NCBI GenBank assembly: GCA_033085395.1
Contig: JANQBS010000264.1
Coordinates: forward strand, 1 to 52,590
Source: Xanthoparmelia taractica
Taxonomy: Eukaryota; Ascomycota; Lecanoromycetes; Lecanorales; Parmeliaceae
Direction of reading: 5' to 3'
DNA length: 52,590 bases
This document shows, one piece after another, positions 33,319-44,915 of the stretch. Both the position numbers and the translations under genes were made by a program. The notes beneath the pieces were generated by a model. It had not been told where the DNA came from. It ran no database searches and saw only the letters and a list, made by a program, of their open reading frames with translations. Position 1 is the stretch's first letter. Each line of letters opens with the position of its first letter.

Positions 33319-33912
33319 AATTATGAAGCGTACTTCGTATATTGATATCGAGAAGGAGCTAGTACGGGGGGCCCCGTACTTCCTAGAGAGGCTGAAGCCT
33401 CTGCGTTAATGTGACGCTAACAACTAATACGAAGTACTTTTCATTTCCCCCCCGGATGTGCTCGGCATATGTAACCCGCACTCATTCCCTCCTTGAGCTC
33501 ATTCGTTACTTAGAACCTACAGGGCGAATAGATATCTCGAATTGCTGTCCCTATCATTTACCCCCAGTGATGGGGGCCAAGCATGCCAAGAGCACACAAC
33601 GGACCAAAAAAAGCGGGTGACTGATTAGCCTACACCCCACGCCGCAAGGAGATTAGTGATTGGATATCTTGGCAACCTCGTGTCAGCAGCGGAGCTGAGA
33701 TGAGGACGGTGTTGGGGTTGTGTACATGTACACAACCTATATATCTGACGTCGTTCAGTTTCAGTGAGAGCGCCACTCAGCGAGGCATCCCATATCTGCA
33801 TCGCCCGTGCTCGGGTTTACCGTCCACTACTTTGGGTGGAGGATGACACCCTTTCTCGCTTCTTTGCATAGGCAAGTATATAACGTCCATCAATGTGATC
33901 GTCTTCCTATTT

Positions 33913-33942
33913 CCTTTTCCTTTTCCTTTTCCTTTTCCTTTT
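33913..33942. promoter_or_regulatory. (CCTTTT)5 pyrimidine tract in promoter
   Basis: Five perfect CCTTTT units ending about 70 bp before the amidohydrolase ATG at 34011. CT-rich tracts just upstream of the start are common in ascomycete promoters. A link with transcription start is inference. Confidence 0.5.
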
Positions 33943-34010
33943 CTTCAAGCTCAAGGTCTTCTACTTTTCTAAATCCATTAGGCACCTTAGAGCAATTATC
34001 AAACATCACC

Positions 34011-35290
34011 ATGCTTGTTCTCTTCTTTTTAGCTTTGCTGCCCTACTTCTTCGGACCGTCGACTGGTGCAGTGCTTCCCCGAGATCCTTCTTGGCCACCA
34101 TCCATCATTCCGGAGCAACAATTAAAATCACGAGCCTTGCCAGATCCTAGACTGCCACCACTAATTACGCTGGAGGAACACTTTATATCACCAGCCCTGG
34201 AACCGGAAGTTGCTAACCAACCGCTATTTTTTCGACAGAGGCTACCGGACTTGGACGACGTACGGCTACGGGAAATGGAGGAAGGCCAAATCGCCAAGCA
34301 GTGAGTAAACCTATCGAATGAAAACCCACCAGCTTGCGTGCTCCAAATCACTCCGTTTGTTTTATGACTCACAATTGGTTCTGGAGGACGCCATTCTAAT
34401 GGTCACATGCTCTAGATTCGTTTCACTTGTTCCCTTAACCGTCAATCTTTCTCTATGCCAGGACGCCAATAATATCTTGGCTGCTGCAATCAAAAGGCAT
34501 CCTTCTCGCTATGGGGGATGGGCTGCGGTCCCTATGCAGGACTCGGCGGCTGCTGCAGACGAGTTAACTCGTACTGTGGAGCAGCTCAATTTTGTGGGGG
34601 CGCTAATTGGTAACCATGACAATGGGAAGTTCTACGATAATGAGACCTATTGGCCTTTCTTCGCCCGAGCCCAGGAACTCAACGTTCCCGTCTATCTCCA
34701 TCCAGCCAATCCAGCTGACGATTGGAACACAAGATTCCAAGGCAATTATCCACCGCAGGTGGCTTTCAATATTGGTACCTCTGGATGGGATTGGCGTTCG
34801 TAACCTAGCCCTGATTACAAAAGAAAAGAAAAAACCAATGATCTTCAATGCTAACACCAAAAGGTTCTTAGACCAGCAGGTCGGCATCCATATATTGCGT
34901 CTTTTCAACGCTGGCTTCTTTGACAAATTCCCGTCTATCAAGCTAATAATTGGCCATATGGGCGAAATGCTTACCTTCCAACTCGACCGTGTCATTGATC
35001 AAGCCGATACGACAGCGGGTTGGCCTCAGAGACAGCGTGACCTAAGGACTGTGTGGAAGACCAACATTTGGATTACGACGAGCGGGATGTTCTCAACAAC
35101 GCCCTTTGCCAGCCTAATACGTCAAATGCCGGTTGATCGCATTCTATACAGCGTCGATTGGCCCTATAGTAATAATACGCAGGGGTTAGCCTTCCTGAAG
35201 GAGGTCAGGAGCAGCGGGCTTGTCACGGAGGAGCAATTCGAGGGCATTGCATATAAAAACGCTCAATCATTACTCTCTGTGCGAGTGTAG
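34011..35290 (+). CDS. Secreted amidohydrolase-2 family protein (ACMSD/decarboxylase type)
   Basis: Exons 34011-34300, 34416-34799 and 34864-35290, 366 residues. Introns are 115 and 64 nt (GTGAGT to CTCTAG, GTAACC to AAAAG with a GCTAAC branch). The family folds as a TIM barrel with a metal centre and includes 6-methylsalicylate, 2,3-dihydroxybenzoate and ACMS decarboxylases. Metal ligands appear in place: E/H in ITLEEHF (about residues 54-58), His in PVYLHP, His in LIIGHMGE and Asp in YSVDWPYS. Other typical parts are RYGGWAAVPMQDS, FVGALIGNHDNGKFYD and NIWITTSGMFS. The unusual feature is a clear signal peptide (MLVLFFLALLPYFFGPSTGAVLP) before the barrel, while most relatives are cytosolic. 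The substrate is probably a small aromatic acid or its derivative. No cluster partners are seen nearby. Confidence 0.85.
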
Positions 35291-36716
35291 TGATTTGGAC
35301 TTCATTTGTGTATCTAGAGATACCATATAAAAGCTGCAAGCACGAAGCCACAATCAAGATTCTAGATTCGCTTGGCAGTAATTCACTTGGTAATTGGCAT
35401 TGTTGCCGGGTACGCAGCCTTGTTTTGCATTGTTCTCGCAGCCTTCGGGTCCCACTGTACAGCGCGACCTATCCAGCGAATCAACGCATCCGAATGCTAC
35501 GACTTGGCCTCCGTCAGCCGGATTCCAATATTATACATCGATTCAGAGTGATAGACGTCACCAAGCCCCATGTGTGTTGCTGAAGTCTTTCTTCTCGTAC
35601 AGCTAGAGCCCGTTGACACAAAGGGCGCATATACCAATACCTTAAGGAAGTCACTCTCCACCTATATCTTTCTAACAAGTCTACCCTCAAGAATCCGTAC
35701 GAATGGCATTTCCAGCCAATTCAATCAGCCCAGCATTATCTTTTCAATCCTAATGATATTCAAGGGAGAAGGTATACAGAAAGCCAATCGCCCAGCTGGT
35801 CCGGGGGCCCCGTTTCGCATCAGTCCGTTTGCCTTTTCCCTTCGGTTTAGTGGGCCTGCACCGTGAGCGCACTCTTTTTCGGCCTTGTTGGGAGATGGTA
35901 GACTGGACTTGGAAGAGATCTGATCTGTGGCGATGATCGTAACTGAGGCTCTTCTTCCCCAGCTGGCTCTTGTTCACAAATGCCAGCTTTCTGCTTTTTA
36001 CCACCAAGTCGAGACCAGTTTTCTGCTCAGATTCCTCGCGCCTCATTGGTGAGATTTGAGCGGGCGCAGATTGAGCTTGGTGGCACTTTACTAAGAGATT
36101 TGAATGGTTAGAATAGGTTTATATGTGAATGACTAGGTTCTGTGGCTACGGCTTTCAGTTTTTGAATCTCGATTTCGGACCTCAGTCTCAAACTCGGATG
36201 TCAGATTGTAAGATTGTAGACTGCTTCCTCGAAGGGTCACTGCTGGTAATAGGGAAAATGTCGACCTAAATTCATCTCCCGGGCTTCATCTTTTATAAAA
36301 CATCGACTGTGGTGCGCTTCACCGAGATCTCGCAGCTCCGACCCTCCTGCAACGCTCGATGAGAATTAGCTTGACCTGGCATACTACATAATTCATTCCT
36401 CACTTGCTCTACTGCTGACAGTTCTTTCATACGAATTTTCTATCCTCAAGATCTTATTCTAGTCCCTACTAAAACAATACCATCCTCAGTCTCCAGACAC
36501 GTCGAGCGGAGCACCATAAACTCACAACCCCTGTGATAGCTCATTCGGCACTGGTGAGAAGCACGCAGAATCTTGCGTCAACCAATCGGTTGTGGTACAT
36601 CATCCCGATTCACTTCTATCACACGGTTCAATCCTCTACGGCGTCGGTCAGGGAATCTTTTCGTACCAAACCACCATTCTATCTACCATCGACTCGACAC
36701 GTAGAGAAATTCAGCC
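35291..36716. other. 1.4-kb intergenic region
   Basis: No gene supported. A basic-rich minus frame at 35750-36046 has no domain and no initiation context that stands out. The stretch 36300-36716 has pyrimidine-rich patches and is the likely leader of the next gene. Confidence 0.45.
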
Positions 36717-37638
36717 ATGGTTCTTTCCTCGGACCCACTGTTCAACCAGCTAATGGACCGATACTTCGACAGTGACCGCGATCCACAATTCTTATATCGA
36801 GGCAGTCAAGAACACATTATAGAAGAGTTGAAAGCATGGGTTTGCCGCCGCAAGAAAAACTACAAAGAGCAAATGGAATTGAGGCACCAATGCCAAAAGT
36901 CAACAAAAGAAGTCATGAGCTCTCCCGCCAAAGCACGAGAGCCAGGGTATGTTAGCGCAGTCATGAGCAGGTACGCCCGTGTCACGGTACGTAAATCAGA
37001 AGGAACATCCTGAAAACAAATGCGGCTGATCTTGATCGTATAGGCTCTTGATAACGAGGACCACACGGATGGCGCAAGAGCGACGTATCTCCTCGATACC
37101 CCCCAAGTCTCGCGGCGTCACGTGGCCAAAGCTCTGGTGGCAACCCCGAGATTGACAGTACCGTTTGTTTCTTTCTGGGAACTGCGGATGAGCGATTCGA
37201 CGCTCTAGCTACGCCCACAATGTTGGAAGCCAGAGAGGAGGAAGAGCGATTGCAGGCCACCGCCGCAGAGATTGATCTTCAGACCAAGGCCAAGGAAGCT
37301 GTTTCTAGGCGAAGTTTGGTAGAAAGGCCAGGCTGGGAGGCATAGCGGGGATCATTGCGATGGCAGACGCGAGCAACGCTGCAGGTAAAGGGCAGGTATT
37401 CACGGACCCTGGGTCCCCGAGCGGCTCGTCTGCCAATTTCGCTGACGGTGCTGCTTGGCCTGGTGCTAAGCCTGCTGTTGTGAAAAGAGCCGAGCATGAG
37501 CTCATGGGTTCTACTGCTGCCGTCCTTGCTCATGGTAATGCGAATGATGCACATGTTGAAAGCAGCCAGGGGAAGACTTCTGGGCAGGTGAAGCGGGCTG
37601 AGGCGGGTAAAGAGAACAAGGCTAAAAGCAACGGATAG
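36717..37638 (+). pseudogene. Hypothetical gene with two apparent frameshifts
   Basis: ATG 36717 (AGCCATGG) opens exon 1 to 36986. A 57-nt intron (GTACGT to TATAG) leads to exon 2 at 37044. In strict frame it ends at 37206-37208 (144 residues). Coding quality continues in another frame after a run of six C at about 37098-37105 (PSLAASRGQSSGGNPEIDSTV, GTADERFDALATPTM, EEEERLQATAAEIDLQ). It changes frame again near 37305 to KFGRKARLGGIAGIIAMADA and ends at 37638. The joined product would be about 270 residues. The N-terminus is helical and charged (FNQLMDRYFDSDRDP) and the C-terminus is Ala/Gly/Lys-rich. I recognise no domain. A shift at a C-run could be a sequencing error, so this may be an intact gene. 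Confidence 0.5.
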
Positions 37639-38110
37639 GGAGCAGGCAGAGGATTAGCTGTCCCGTCATTATTCAGCTTGGTTGAGCTTTACCGAGGGGA
37701 CTCCCACGGATCCCTGCTAGCGAGTCTTATAGGGATTGCTGGACGTGGGGAAAACAGCGAGCTCTGGTTACTGCTATGCGCAGTGCTTGAGAGGAAAATG
37801 GAGAGTAGCAGTAATTATGCATAGAAGGCTAGGTTTCGGAATCAAAATAGTCGTTGACTCTGACAAGTTGCCGAAAACGAGTGATAATTGGGACAGAACC
37901 TGCCCTAAACAATAGCAGAATAAGCCGAAGTATTTCACTCAAGAGTAAAAAATACGTGCAAATTAAAGGGAGACAGTATTTAGGAATTACCTCTATATAC
38001 AATGTTCGCTCTATTCATGTATAGCAGTAAATGTCTCCAAGATTCAAGATATACAAATTTCACATCTTTCCTTCCCCTTGTCCTCCCAAAGCCCCTCGAC
38101 CCACTCCTTT
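37639..38110. other. Convergent intergenic region
   Basis: 472 bp between the 3' ends of the preceding gene (+) and BNA4 (-). The last 100 bases are AT-rich. Nothing else is seen. Confidence 0.5.
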
Positions 38111-39926
38111 TCATCTCCCAAATCGACTCAGCCATCCCCCTACAATCCTCCAGTAATCCCTCCTCCCAAGCCCAAAAGCAGCCAGCCCTCCCATCCCCAA
38201 CACACTCAACCCAACAACGCCCATCAATATCCGACCCTGTCTCCTTACCGCCTTTTCAACCTCAGCGTAGGGCTGGTTCTCAAAGCTGACCCGCGTATAC
38301 TGCGTCCTCCACCCCAAACCCGGCAAATACACATTCACGCTCTCCTCGAGCCATTTGCGCGCCTTGTAGAGCGGCGACTGGACGCCCGAGCGCATCTCTT
38401 CGTAGTTGCGCAGGGCGAGGTCGTTGATTGCGGCGGCGTCGGGGACGCGCTGGGCGGTGTATTCGGCTAGTGCGGCTTCGCGGGCTTGGGTTGCGTGGTT
38501 GTTGGGTAGGTTGGGGTCGTAGAGGGAGTGTTTGTCTAGGATGGAGAAGAGGACGCGGACGTCTTCGAGGCCGGCGTTCATGCCTTGGCCGTAGAAGGGG
38601 ACCATGGCGTGGGCGGCGTCGCCGAGGATGACGACGCTGGATTTGTAGTGGTAGGGTTTGCATTTTATTGAAATTAATGGTAAGTGTGGGTTTTCGCAGA
38701 ATTGTTTTTGGAGATCGGATGGGGATATCAGGTCTGGACAGACGCCTGGGAAGTTTTTGTGAAAGAATTTTACGAGTTTTTGGGAGGGGTTTTCGGATAT
38801 GGATGTGAAGTAGCTGGCGGGGGCGAAGAGAGTGCAGGTGAATGATTTGTCGAGGGAGGGTATTGCGATGAACATGAAGGAGCCTCCGGGCCAGATGTGC
38901 AGGTGGTTGGGGTCAATGGCGAAGAACGAATTTGATGACTTCGGAGGGATTAGAAACTCGCACCATAAAGTGTCTATGTATTCCTGGTGGTAGTCGAGTC
39001 GAGCGTACTTCATCATATGATAGCGAGCGGCCGAATGAGCGCCATCTGCACCAATGAGCAGATCGAAATCCACAGATATCTCGCTTGCCCGCTTCGGTGG
39101 ATGCCATAGCGCATCTCCTTGAGTAGGGTTCTGGGCATGGTCAGTCTTTTTCAAGTGGTCTTGCTGTTCGAACCAAGCGGTCTTCTTGTTGAAATCCGCA
39201 CCCGTCAGCTTGTGGTTGAAGTGCAGCGTGACATTGGGCAATTGTGCTAAGGCGTCAAGGAGGCGTTTGTTGAGACTCGCACGGTCTGCCGCCTGGATGT
39301 GCTGCGAAACGTTAGGTGGTGTCTCCTTCATGCTTGATCAGAGCGAGGAGGACGTACTCTGCCATTTGCGTCGTACTTTTGAGATTCTTGGTAAAGCTCG
39401 CCATTTTTCTTCCGCCCGTGTATCATACGTGCGTGCATTGGTATGGTTTCTTTAAGGACTTGGTCAAGAAGTCCTTCGCATCTGGACTGTCTTATGGAGT
39501 TGATGCCACGTTCTGACAGAGCCAGGTTGATTGATTTGGTAAAGTTCAAGGGTGTCGTTGACGGATCACGCAAATCTGGACCAGGCCTCATCAGATATGT
39601 TAAACGAGGCTCAGCACTCTAAGGTTGGGTGATCTCCTGTAAGAAGAAGCCTAGCATTCGAGACTTTAACAATTGGGGATTTCTTTTTGAAAGTCCACTC
39701 GTTTTTACAGCAAGGCACTGTTCTCTTCAAGCAAGGGGACAAGAGGAACATCGCAAGTGCTCTTTTTAGGACTGATATCTTAGTTTGAAGGGCACAGATT
39801 CTTACCAGCTCGAAGTTCGTATACATGAACATCATCTCCCCTCTCGGCCGCATAAAGGGCTGCAAGAGCACCGACAGGCCCTGCACCAACGACAAGGATC
39901 TTTTGTGCTTTGCTTCCTTCAACCAT
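38111..39926 (-). CDS. BNA4: Kynurenine 3-monooxygenase
   Basis: Exons 39926-39806, 39575-39358 and 39301-38111, 509 residues. Introns are 230 nt (GTAAGA to GTCCAG) and 56 nt (GTACGT to TCGCAG). The enzyme is an FAD/NADPH monooxygenase of the outer mitochondrial membrane that converts L-kynurenine to 3-hydroxykynurenine in de novo NAD synthesis. Visible parts are the FAD site GAGPVGALAALYAAERG; YELRADLRDPSTTPLNFTKSINLALSERG, which runs across the first splice; RMIHGR; IQAADRASLNKRLL; LLIGADGAHSAAR; the GDAAHAMVPFYGQGMNAGLED motif; and a C-terminal hydrophobic anchor (RILMGVVGLSVLGMGGLAAFGL). An in-frame ATG at 39971 could add 15 residues. Length and motifs are normal for fungi, and no lesion was found. 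Confidence 0.95.
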
Positions 39927-40400
39927 GGTGTTTACCGTGGGTATTATATCCAGAATTAAACCAGCATTCAATGATTATCAAAATATAAGGACCACCAGAG
40001 GGTTTTTCGCCCCCCCCCCATGACGATGACATTCTGGGCACGTGACTTTGAGAGAGCAGACTTTGGATCTAGGCTTAGATTGTACTAGTGGAGGATTGGC
40101 TAGATCAGGGCTGGTCTAAAGTAGGGCTAGTCAGCCTTACGATCATTGGCGCTTTTGCTTACTTGACTCTTGGCGACGCTCATCAGCTTCATCTTCTCTA
40201 CCTCTCTTTCTTCACTTACTTGTCGTCAACCGTCCATTGAGCGAGTTGCGTTACGAGTAACGGCATCTTGTAGCCTACAGTTCTGGCTAAGAGGACCTAC
40301 CAGGAGGCTCCCGTGGAGCTTTTGAAGGCCTGAAGACACAGCGACTCGACCGCTCCACCCCCCAACCTCACAGCAATCGCCTATCTGATTGGCCTTCGTT
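39927..40400. promoter_or_regulatory. Divergent BNA4/MAP1 promoter
   Basis: 474 bp separate the divergent ATGs of BNA4 (-) and MAP1 (+). It has a run of about 10 C near 40009-40019, a CACGTG E-box at about 40038, and a CTTGACTC sequence near 40163 resembling a Gcn4/CpcA half-site. The last two are motif matches only. Amino-acid-starvation control would be plausible for a tryptophan-catabolic gene but is not shown. Confidence 0.45.
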
Positions 40401-41758
40401 ATGGCGGAAGCTACGACGGGAACCAAGAAGTGCATAGGGGTGGATTGTCCAAATGACGCCGGTACCTTGCAGTGTCCGACATGTCTAAAACTTGGGAAAG
40501 AGAGCTCGTTTTGTTCGCAAGACTGCTTCAAAAGAAGCTGGGTAGGCCGCCTTGTGCCCTCGGAAGGTACACACGTCAAGGTTTTCTGATCAATTGGCTG
40601 AACATCCCGCAGTCAGATCATAAGTCTGTTCACAAATCTGGCTGTACATACCATGATCGCTCCCCATGAGCTTCAACTGATCGCAATGCAGCAACCGCTT
40701 TACACAACCCTTTCCCAACTTTCCCTTTCACCGGACCGCTAAGACCTATATACCCGCTATCGGATAGACGACCTGTGCCAGACTCTATTAAACATCCAAA
40801 CTATGCGAAAACTAAAAGTGGCAACCCTGAATACACATACGCTGCGAGAAATACCATTGTTTGTTTGGACAAGAAGCAACAAAAGGGTATGCGAAAAGTT
40901 TGTCGGTTGACTAGAGAAGTCCTCGATGCAGCCGCGAGAGAACTCAAACCTGGAGTCACAACGGACTACATTGACGAGGTGGTGCATAGAGAATGCATCA
41001 AGAGAGACGTAAGTCCTGTTTCGTAGACACCCAATTGACTACATCACTTATTTGCTTGCTAGGCATATCCGTCACCCCTAAATTACTCCGGCTACCCAAA
41101 GTCTGTGTGCACCTCAGTCAACGAGGTCATATGCCACGGCATACCTGATCAACGCATGATCCGAGACGGCGACATCATCAACCTCGACGTGTCACTCTAT
41201 CACGGTGGCTTTCATGGTGACCTTAATGAGACATACTACGTTGGTGAAAAGGCTCTCAAGGACAGAGACTCGGTCCGCGTAGTCGAGACTGCTCGAGAGT
41301 GTCTGGACGAAGCAATAAAACTTGTCAAGCCGGGCATGGCCTTCAAAGATCCAGGCACAGTCATCGAGGAACACGCAAAGTCAAAGAATTGTGGGGTCAT
41401 CCGGACATACTGTGGTCATGGTATCAATATGCTTTTTCACCCCGCGCCTAGCATACCTCATTATGCCAAAAACAAGGCCGTGGGAATTGCGAAACCAGGA
41501 ATGACCTTCACTATCGAGCCAATGATTAGCCTAGGCTCTTACAGAGATAAGACATGGCCTGACAATTGGACAAGCGTTACTCAAGATGGCTCGAGGACAG
41601 CTCAATTTGAGCACACTTTGCTCGTCACAGAGGATGGTGTTGAGGTCCTGACAGCTAGGCTTCCTGATTCGCCAGGTGGACCGGTGCAGCTGCCGCCCGA
41701 GGTGAAGGCAGACGGTGAAGGTGCTGGAAGTGAACAAAGTGATAAGGCAGTCAGTTGA
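40401..41758 (+). CDS. MAP1: Methionine aminopeptidase 1
   Basis: Exons 40401-40541, 40613-40643, 40692-41008 and 41063-41758, 394 residues. Exon 2 is only 31 nt. The enzyme removes the initiator Met from nascent proteins at the ribosome. The N-terminal zinc finger is CIGVDCPNDAGTLQCPTCLK with FCSQDCFKRSW. A linker follows, NPFPTFPFTGPLRPIYPLS. The peptidase core has the five metal ligands of type 1 enzymes: Asp in INLDVSLYHGG, Asp in FHGDLNETYY, His in YCGHGINMLFH, Glu in FTIEPMIS and Glu in TAQFEHTLLV. The introns (71, 48 and 54 nt) are all GT-AG and in phase. ATG 40401 is preferred over an in-frame ATG at 40389, as it opens directly onto the family's start (MAEATTGTKKC). Head-to-head with BNA4. 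Confidence 0.95.
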
Positions 41759-42433
41759 GGGCAGAGAAACAAAGGCGTACCACTTTCACGACGCAACTCT
41801 ATGACTGTGGTCCATTGATGCATTACTGGGAAAGTCTCATGGCGGTACTTGACCCTCCGAAAGCGCTAAAATTCAGTCTGGAGGGTTCGTCTCTGAAGAC
41901 CAGTTCCTAGGGGCTTGGCTTGGCACCTTCCATCCTCACACTTCCTGATCCTCAGTACTTCATTGAAGGGGGGGAACTTTAGTCAAAGGAACTACTTAGG
42001 CTTCATGGTGAGAAGATGTTCTTAACGGGGACGATCCAGTGGTAACAATCTAGTATATCTACCTGTCTTTGTCTCTTCTGACTATATCTCCCGGCGTGCC
42101 TTCGCTTATACTCTGGCTGCATCTGCATGGCTAGGATCTCGTGATTTTCTTATGTGACTTCTCAAAGTGAACATTCCTGATACTCCCCGATTCTTTCCAT
42201 GTTGAAAACATCATCCTTTCACATGCACAGCTACCAGTTATAGACCTCACTCGCTTTGCTGCGACGCAAGCTAGCAGCATCAGGGCATCGAGAGGGTTCG
42301 TCTTGTGGTACATTGCTTTATATTACATATACTTTTGTTCTCCGTTATAGAAAGTCTACACACCACACAGACCCGACCAGCACCATCTCATATTTCCCAA
42401 TGCGCTTCGAAATCCTTCATTCGGATTGAGTCA
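41759..42433. other. Intergenic, no gene seen
   Basis: 675 bp between the 3' ends of MAP1 (+) and the decayed gene at 42434-44490 (-). Only short overlapping frames. Nothing recognised. Confidence 0.5.
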
Positions 42434-44490
42434 TTAGGCTACCAAATCTTCATCCAGCAACGAAAACTTCTCACCGAGACTTGCGGTATCTCCAGCGCTT
42501 ATCCGCCTGGTATTCTCACGACTCTCTCTCGGGAAATCTACCATCCAGTAGTCTTCAGAAATATTGTTGATACGTTGAGAGGGAGAGCCGATATCTATAC
42601 TAAGCTCTAGCATCGTCTCCGTCAAACGTAAATCCTTGACCTCTTTGCGAGCGCTGAGGCGAGGGACTCTATTCTTGATCCTCTCGGCTATATACTGATC
42701 CGTTAATTCGTCGAATGATTCGAGGAGGGGTGAGTCTTTGTCAAGCGCAACGGCGAGAAGCTGAATGATATTCTTGTATTCATCGCCGAGGGTGGTAAGG
42801 ACCCGTAGGAACGAAAAACTCAATCGTTCGAAGACCGTTCGCTGGTTGCTCAAAGACTTGTCACTCAGTAAAACATCTAGGTCGGATAGATAGCAATCGT
42901 TGATGGGTTGAACGGTGTCGTTCGAAGTGTAAGGAAGAAGTCGTCGATGGTATAGCAAGGCAGCTAGGATTAATGCAAGCTGCTCGGGTTCTTGGGAGTT
43001 CTGAAAATCTCCTACTAGTCGTTGACGTAGGTTTAAAGTATTCTTTGAGCTTGCTCATTCACTGAGGACTCGAAGAGGGTCGATCACGAATTATGGAACT
43101 TCAAGTGAGGAGCAGTAGTATATTGTTCTTTGGCTTTCGAAGGGATGGCGATTGGTAGTAGGTGTGCTCGCTGGCTTCCATTAGTGTTATTCTTCTGTAT
43201 TCATAGTATGGTGGATTACAAGTATATGCCAACGAGATCTACCTCTCCTAAGCCCAGTCCGCTTAGCAGCTGAGACGGAAGATCCTACTGATATTGGCAA
43301 CAGTTAGGCTTGTTGCTTAGTATAAAATACTAAATATCCCTCTGGAAAGTCGATAGGTAAGAATTCTATTATTTGTATGCTCCACCTTATCGTATCCAGC
43401 GAATCGATGTCTGCGTCTTTGGCAAAAATCTTGGACTTCGAGAGTGCATTATACATTTCCTTCGGATCGAAATCTCAAATCTATTCGTATCGGTAACGCC
43501 GACCAGAATCCTGTATAGGTTGAGGTTGTCGTCGATTGTATATTCTTGTTCGAATGTATGCTGTCGATAATTTATTATATCGCCGCAAAATTCAAGTAGG
43601 CCTCGGACGAGAGAGATTGTTTGAAGTTCTAAGCCCTTTGATCTTATGACGGGGATCTCGGGTTTTGATAAAGCCTTGAGCGGATTTTTTTGACTCTCCT
43701 TGAAAGGCTTAAGCACGTCGGCTTCGTCTTTCGTAAGAAGCCGGAGGGCGTCACACGAGTTGTAATACCCAAGTAGGTTCAGGCCAAGGAACACAAAACA
43801 TCGGACGAAAAGTTTGCGAACTCGTGGATCGGACTCCTGAAGAATATCAACAGAGGTTGGAGGCCGAACAATAAAGAACTTACCGGGATGTTATAGATAG
43901 TAATGCTCTCTCGAGCGGTATCATTAGCCTATTTGATCGAGCGAGATCACGATAATATTCCTCGTATCCTCGATAGCGTCTGAAGCGGATCTTCTTCACA
44001 GCATTGAGGAGAAAGCGAGCATGGGCCCTTTGGGTCGCCTCCAGATGCCATGGACCAAGATGTCTTCCTTTGTGGGTGCCGTCGGGTCGTATTCGAAGTA
44101 CAGCTCGCATCCAAGAAAGCAGAGCCATTGGACATAGGATGCATGGATCACGACTTCATAAAACTTGCCTTCTTCGGTCTTCCCAGCAATATTGATTCCC
44201 GGCTCCGATTTGAGCCACCTGGAGTTCCTCGTTTCGATTTGATCCGCTGGGACGCAAACGAGCTTCTATGACTGATTGTACAGGTCCGAATCAAGAGCTG
44301 GCCCTAAGAGCTACGAAGGTGTGTGAGCGGTGATTGCTTGACAAAGGCCAGGACATCCTACCCCGACATCGCGTTCCGGTGAAGTCCTCGAATCCCCTAC
44401 CACGCGTGTGACTCGAACATGCTTGAATTCTGACCATGCGGCCTCATGCTCAGGCGTGGAAGGAGGCGTCGGAGCCGAGGTTGCATACAT
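42434..44490 (-). pseudogene. Decayed gene of an unrecognised fungal family
   Basis: Minus-strand coding starts at ATG 44490 (MYATSAPTPPSTPEHEAAWSE). It runs to a possible 51-nt intron, then a TAG at 44266-44268, then KLVCVPADQIETRNSRWLKS, KFYEVVIHASYVQWLCFLG and CELYFEYDPTAPTKEDILVH. A shift near 44000-44040 leads to YRGYEEYYRDLARSNRLMIPL. A good donor (GTAAGT) and acceptor (CTTCAG) follow but leave the frame off by one. Next are FVFLGLNLLGYYNS, VRSKG-like LIRSKGLELQ, GLLEFCGDIINYRQHTFEQ and RRKCIMHSRSPRFLPKT, a gap at 43060-43386, then LALILAALLYHRRLL and SDLDVLLSDKSLSNQRTVFERL to the stop at 42434. Hypothetically about 570 residues, mostly helical. I do not recognise a domain. Confidence 0.6.
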
Positions 44491-44915
44491 TTTCTTGTGT
44501 TAGACAAGTCAAACTCTTTGGAACAGAAGGTAACCAGTTTCTGTTTGGGATCTCTATAAGCACACGCAGGTCTCATGGTTTGCAGATATCATTGGACCAC
44601 TAACGGAGAATAGAGAGGCTCTTCTCCACCAATGGTTTACTCTCACCTACATTAAGTTTGATCTATTAGTTGCAGAGCACATGGGAAACCATGACTTCAC
44701 AATCCAGGCGGTGAAAGACTCCTCCTATGGCTTCACTTTCCACTTCAAACCCAGAGGCCTGATGGGCCAAAGATTCCATGGCTCCATGTTCTTTCTCGAA
44801 GCTTAGAAGTAAGTTATTTAGGGCTGATGGAGGAACAGGCACTACACCCTCATCATACCACTGCACCATCTGGAAACTGACAAACCGGGCCAAGGGTCGC
44901 AGAGGTACCGTATAT

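Larger units (their letters stand above)
32238..34010. other. 1.8-kb intergenic region rich in short repeats
   Basis: No supported gene. It holds a GTGGTA-type microsatellite (32911-32940), a long inverted repeat (33213-33318) and at least four copies of the motif TACTTCGTA or its complement (near 33058, 33121, 33325 and 33426). It also holds an imperfect palindrome of GTACGGGG/CCCCGTAC at 33363-33380. The last part is the promoter of the amidohydrolase gene, with five CCTTTT units at 33913-33942. Confidence 0.6.

Noticed and set aside
38280..38663. Arg/Pro-rich frames overlapping BNA4
   Set aside because: They lie wholly inside the well-supported BNA4 coding exon in other frames.
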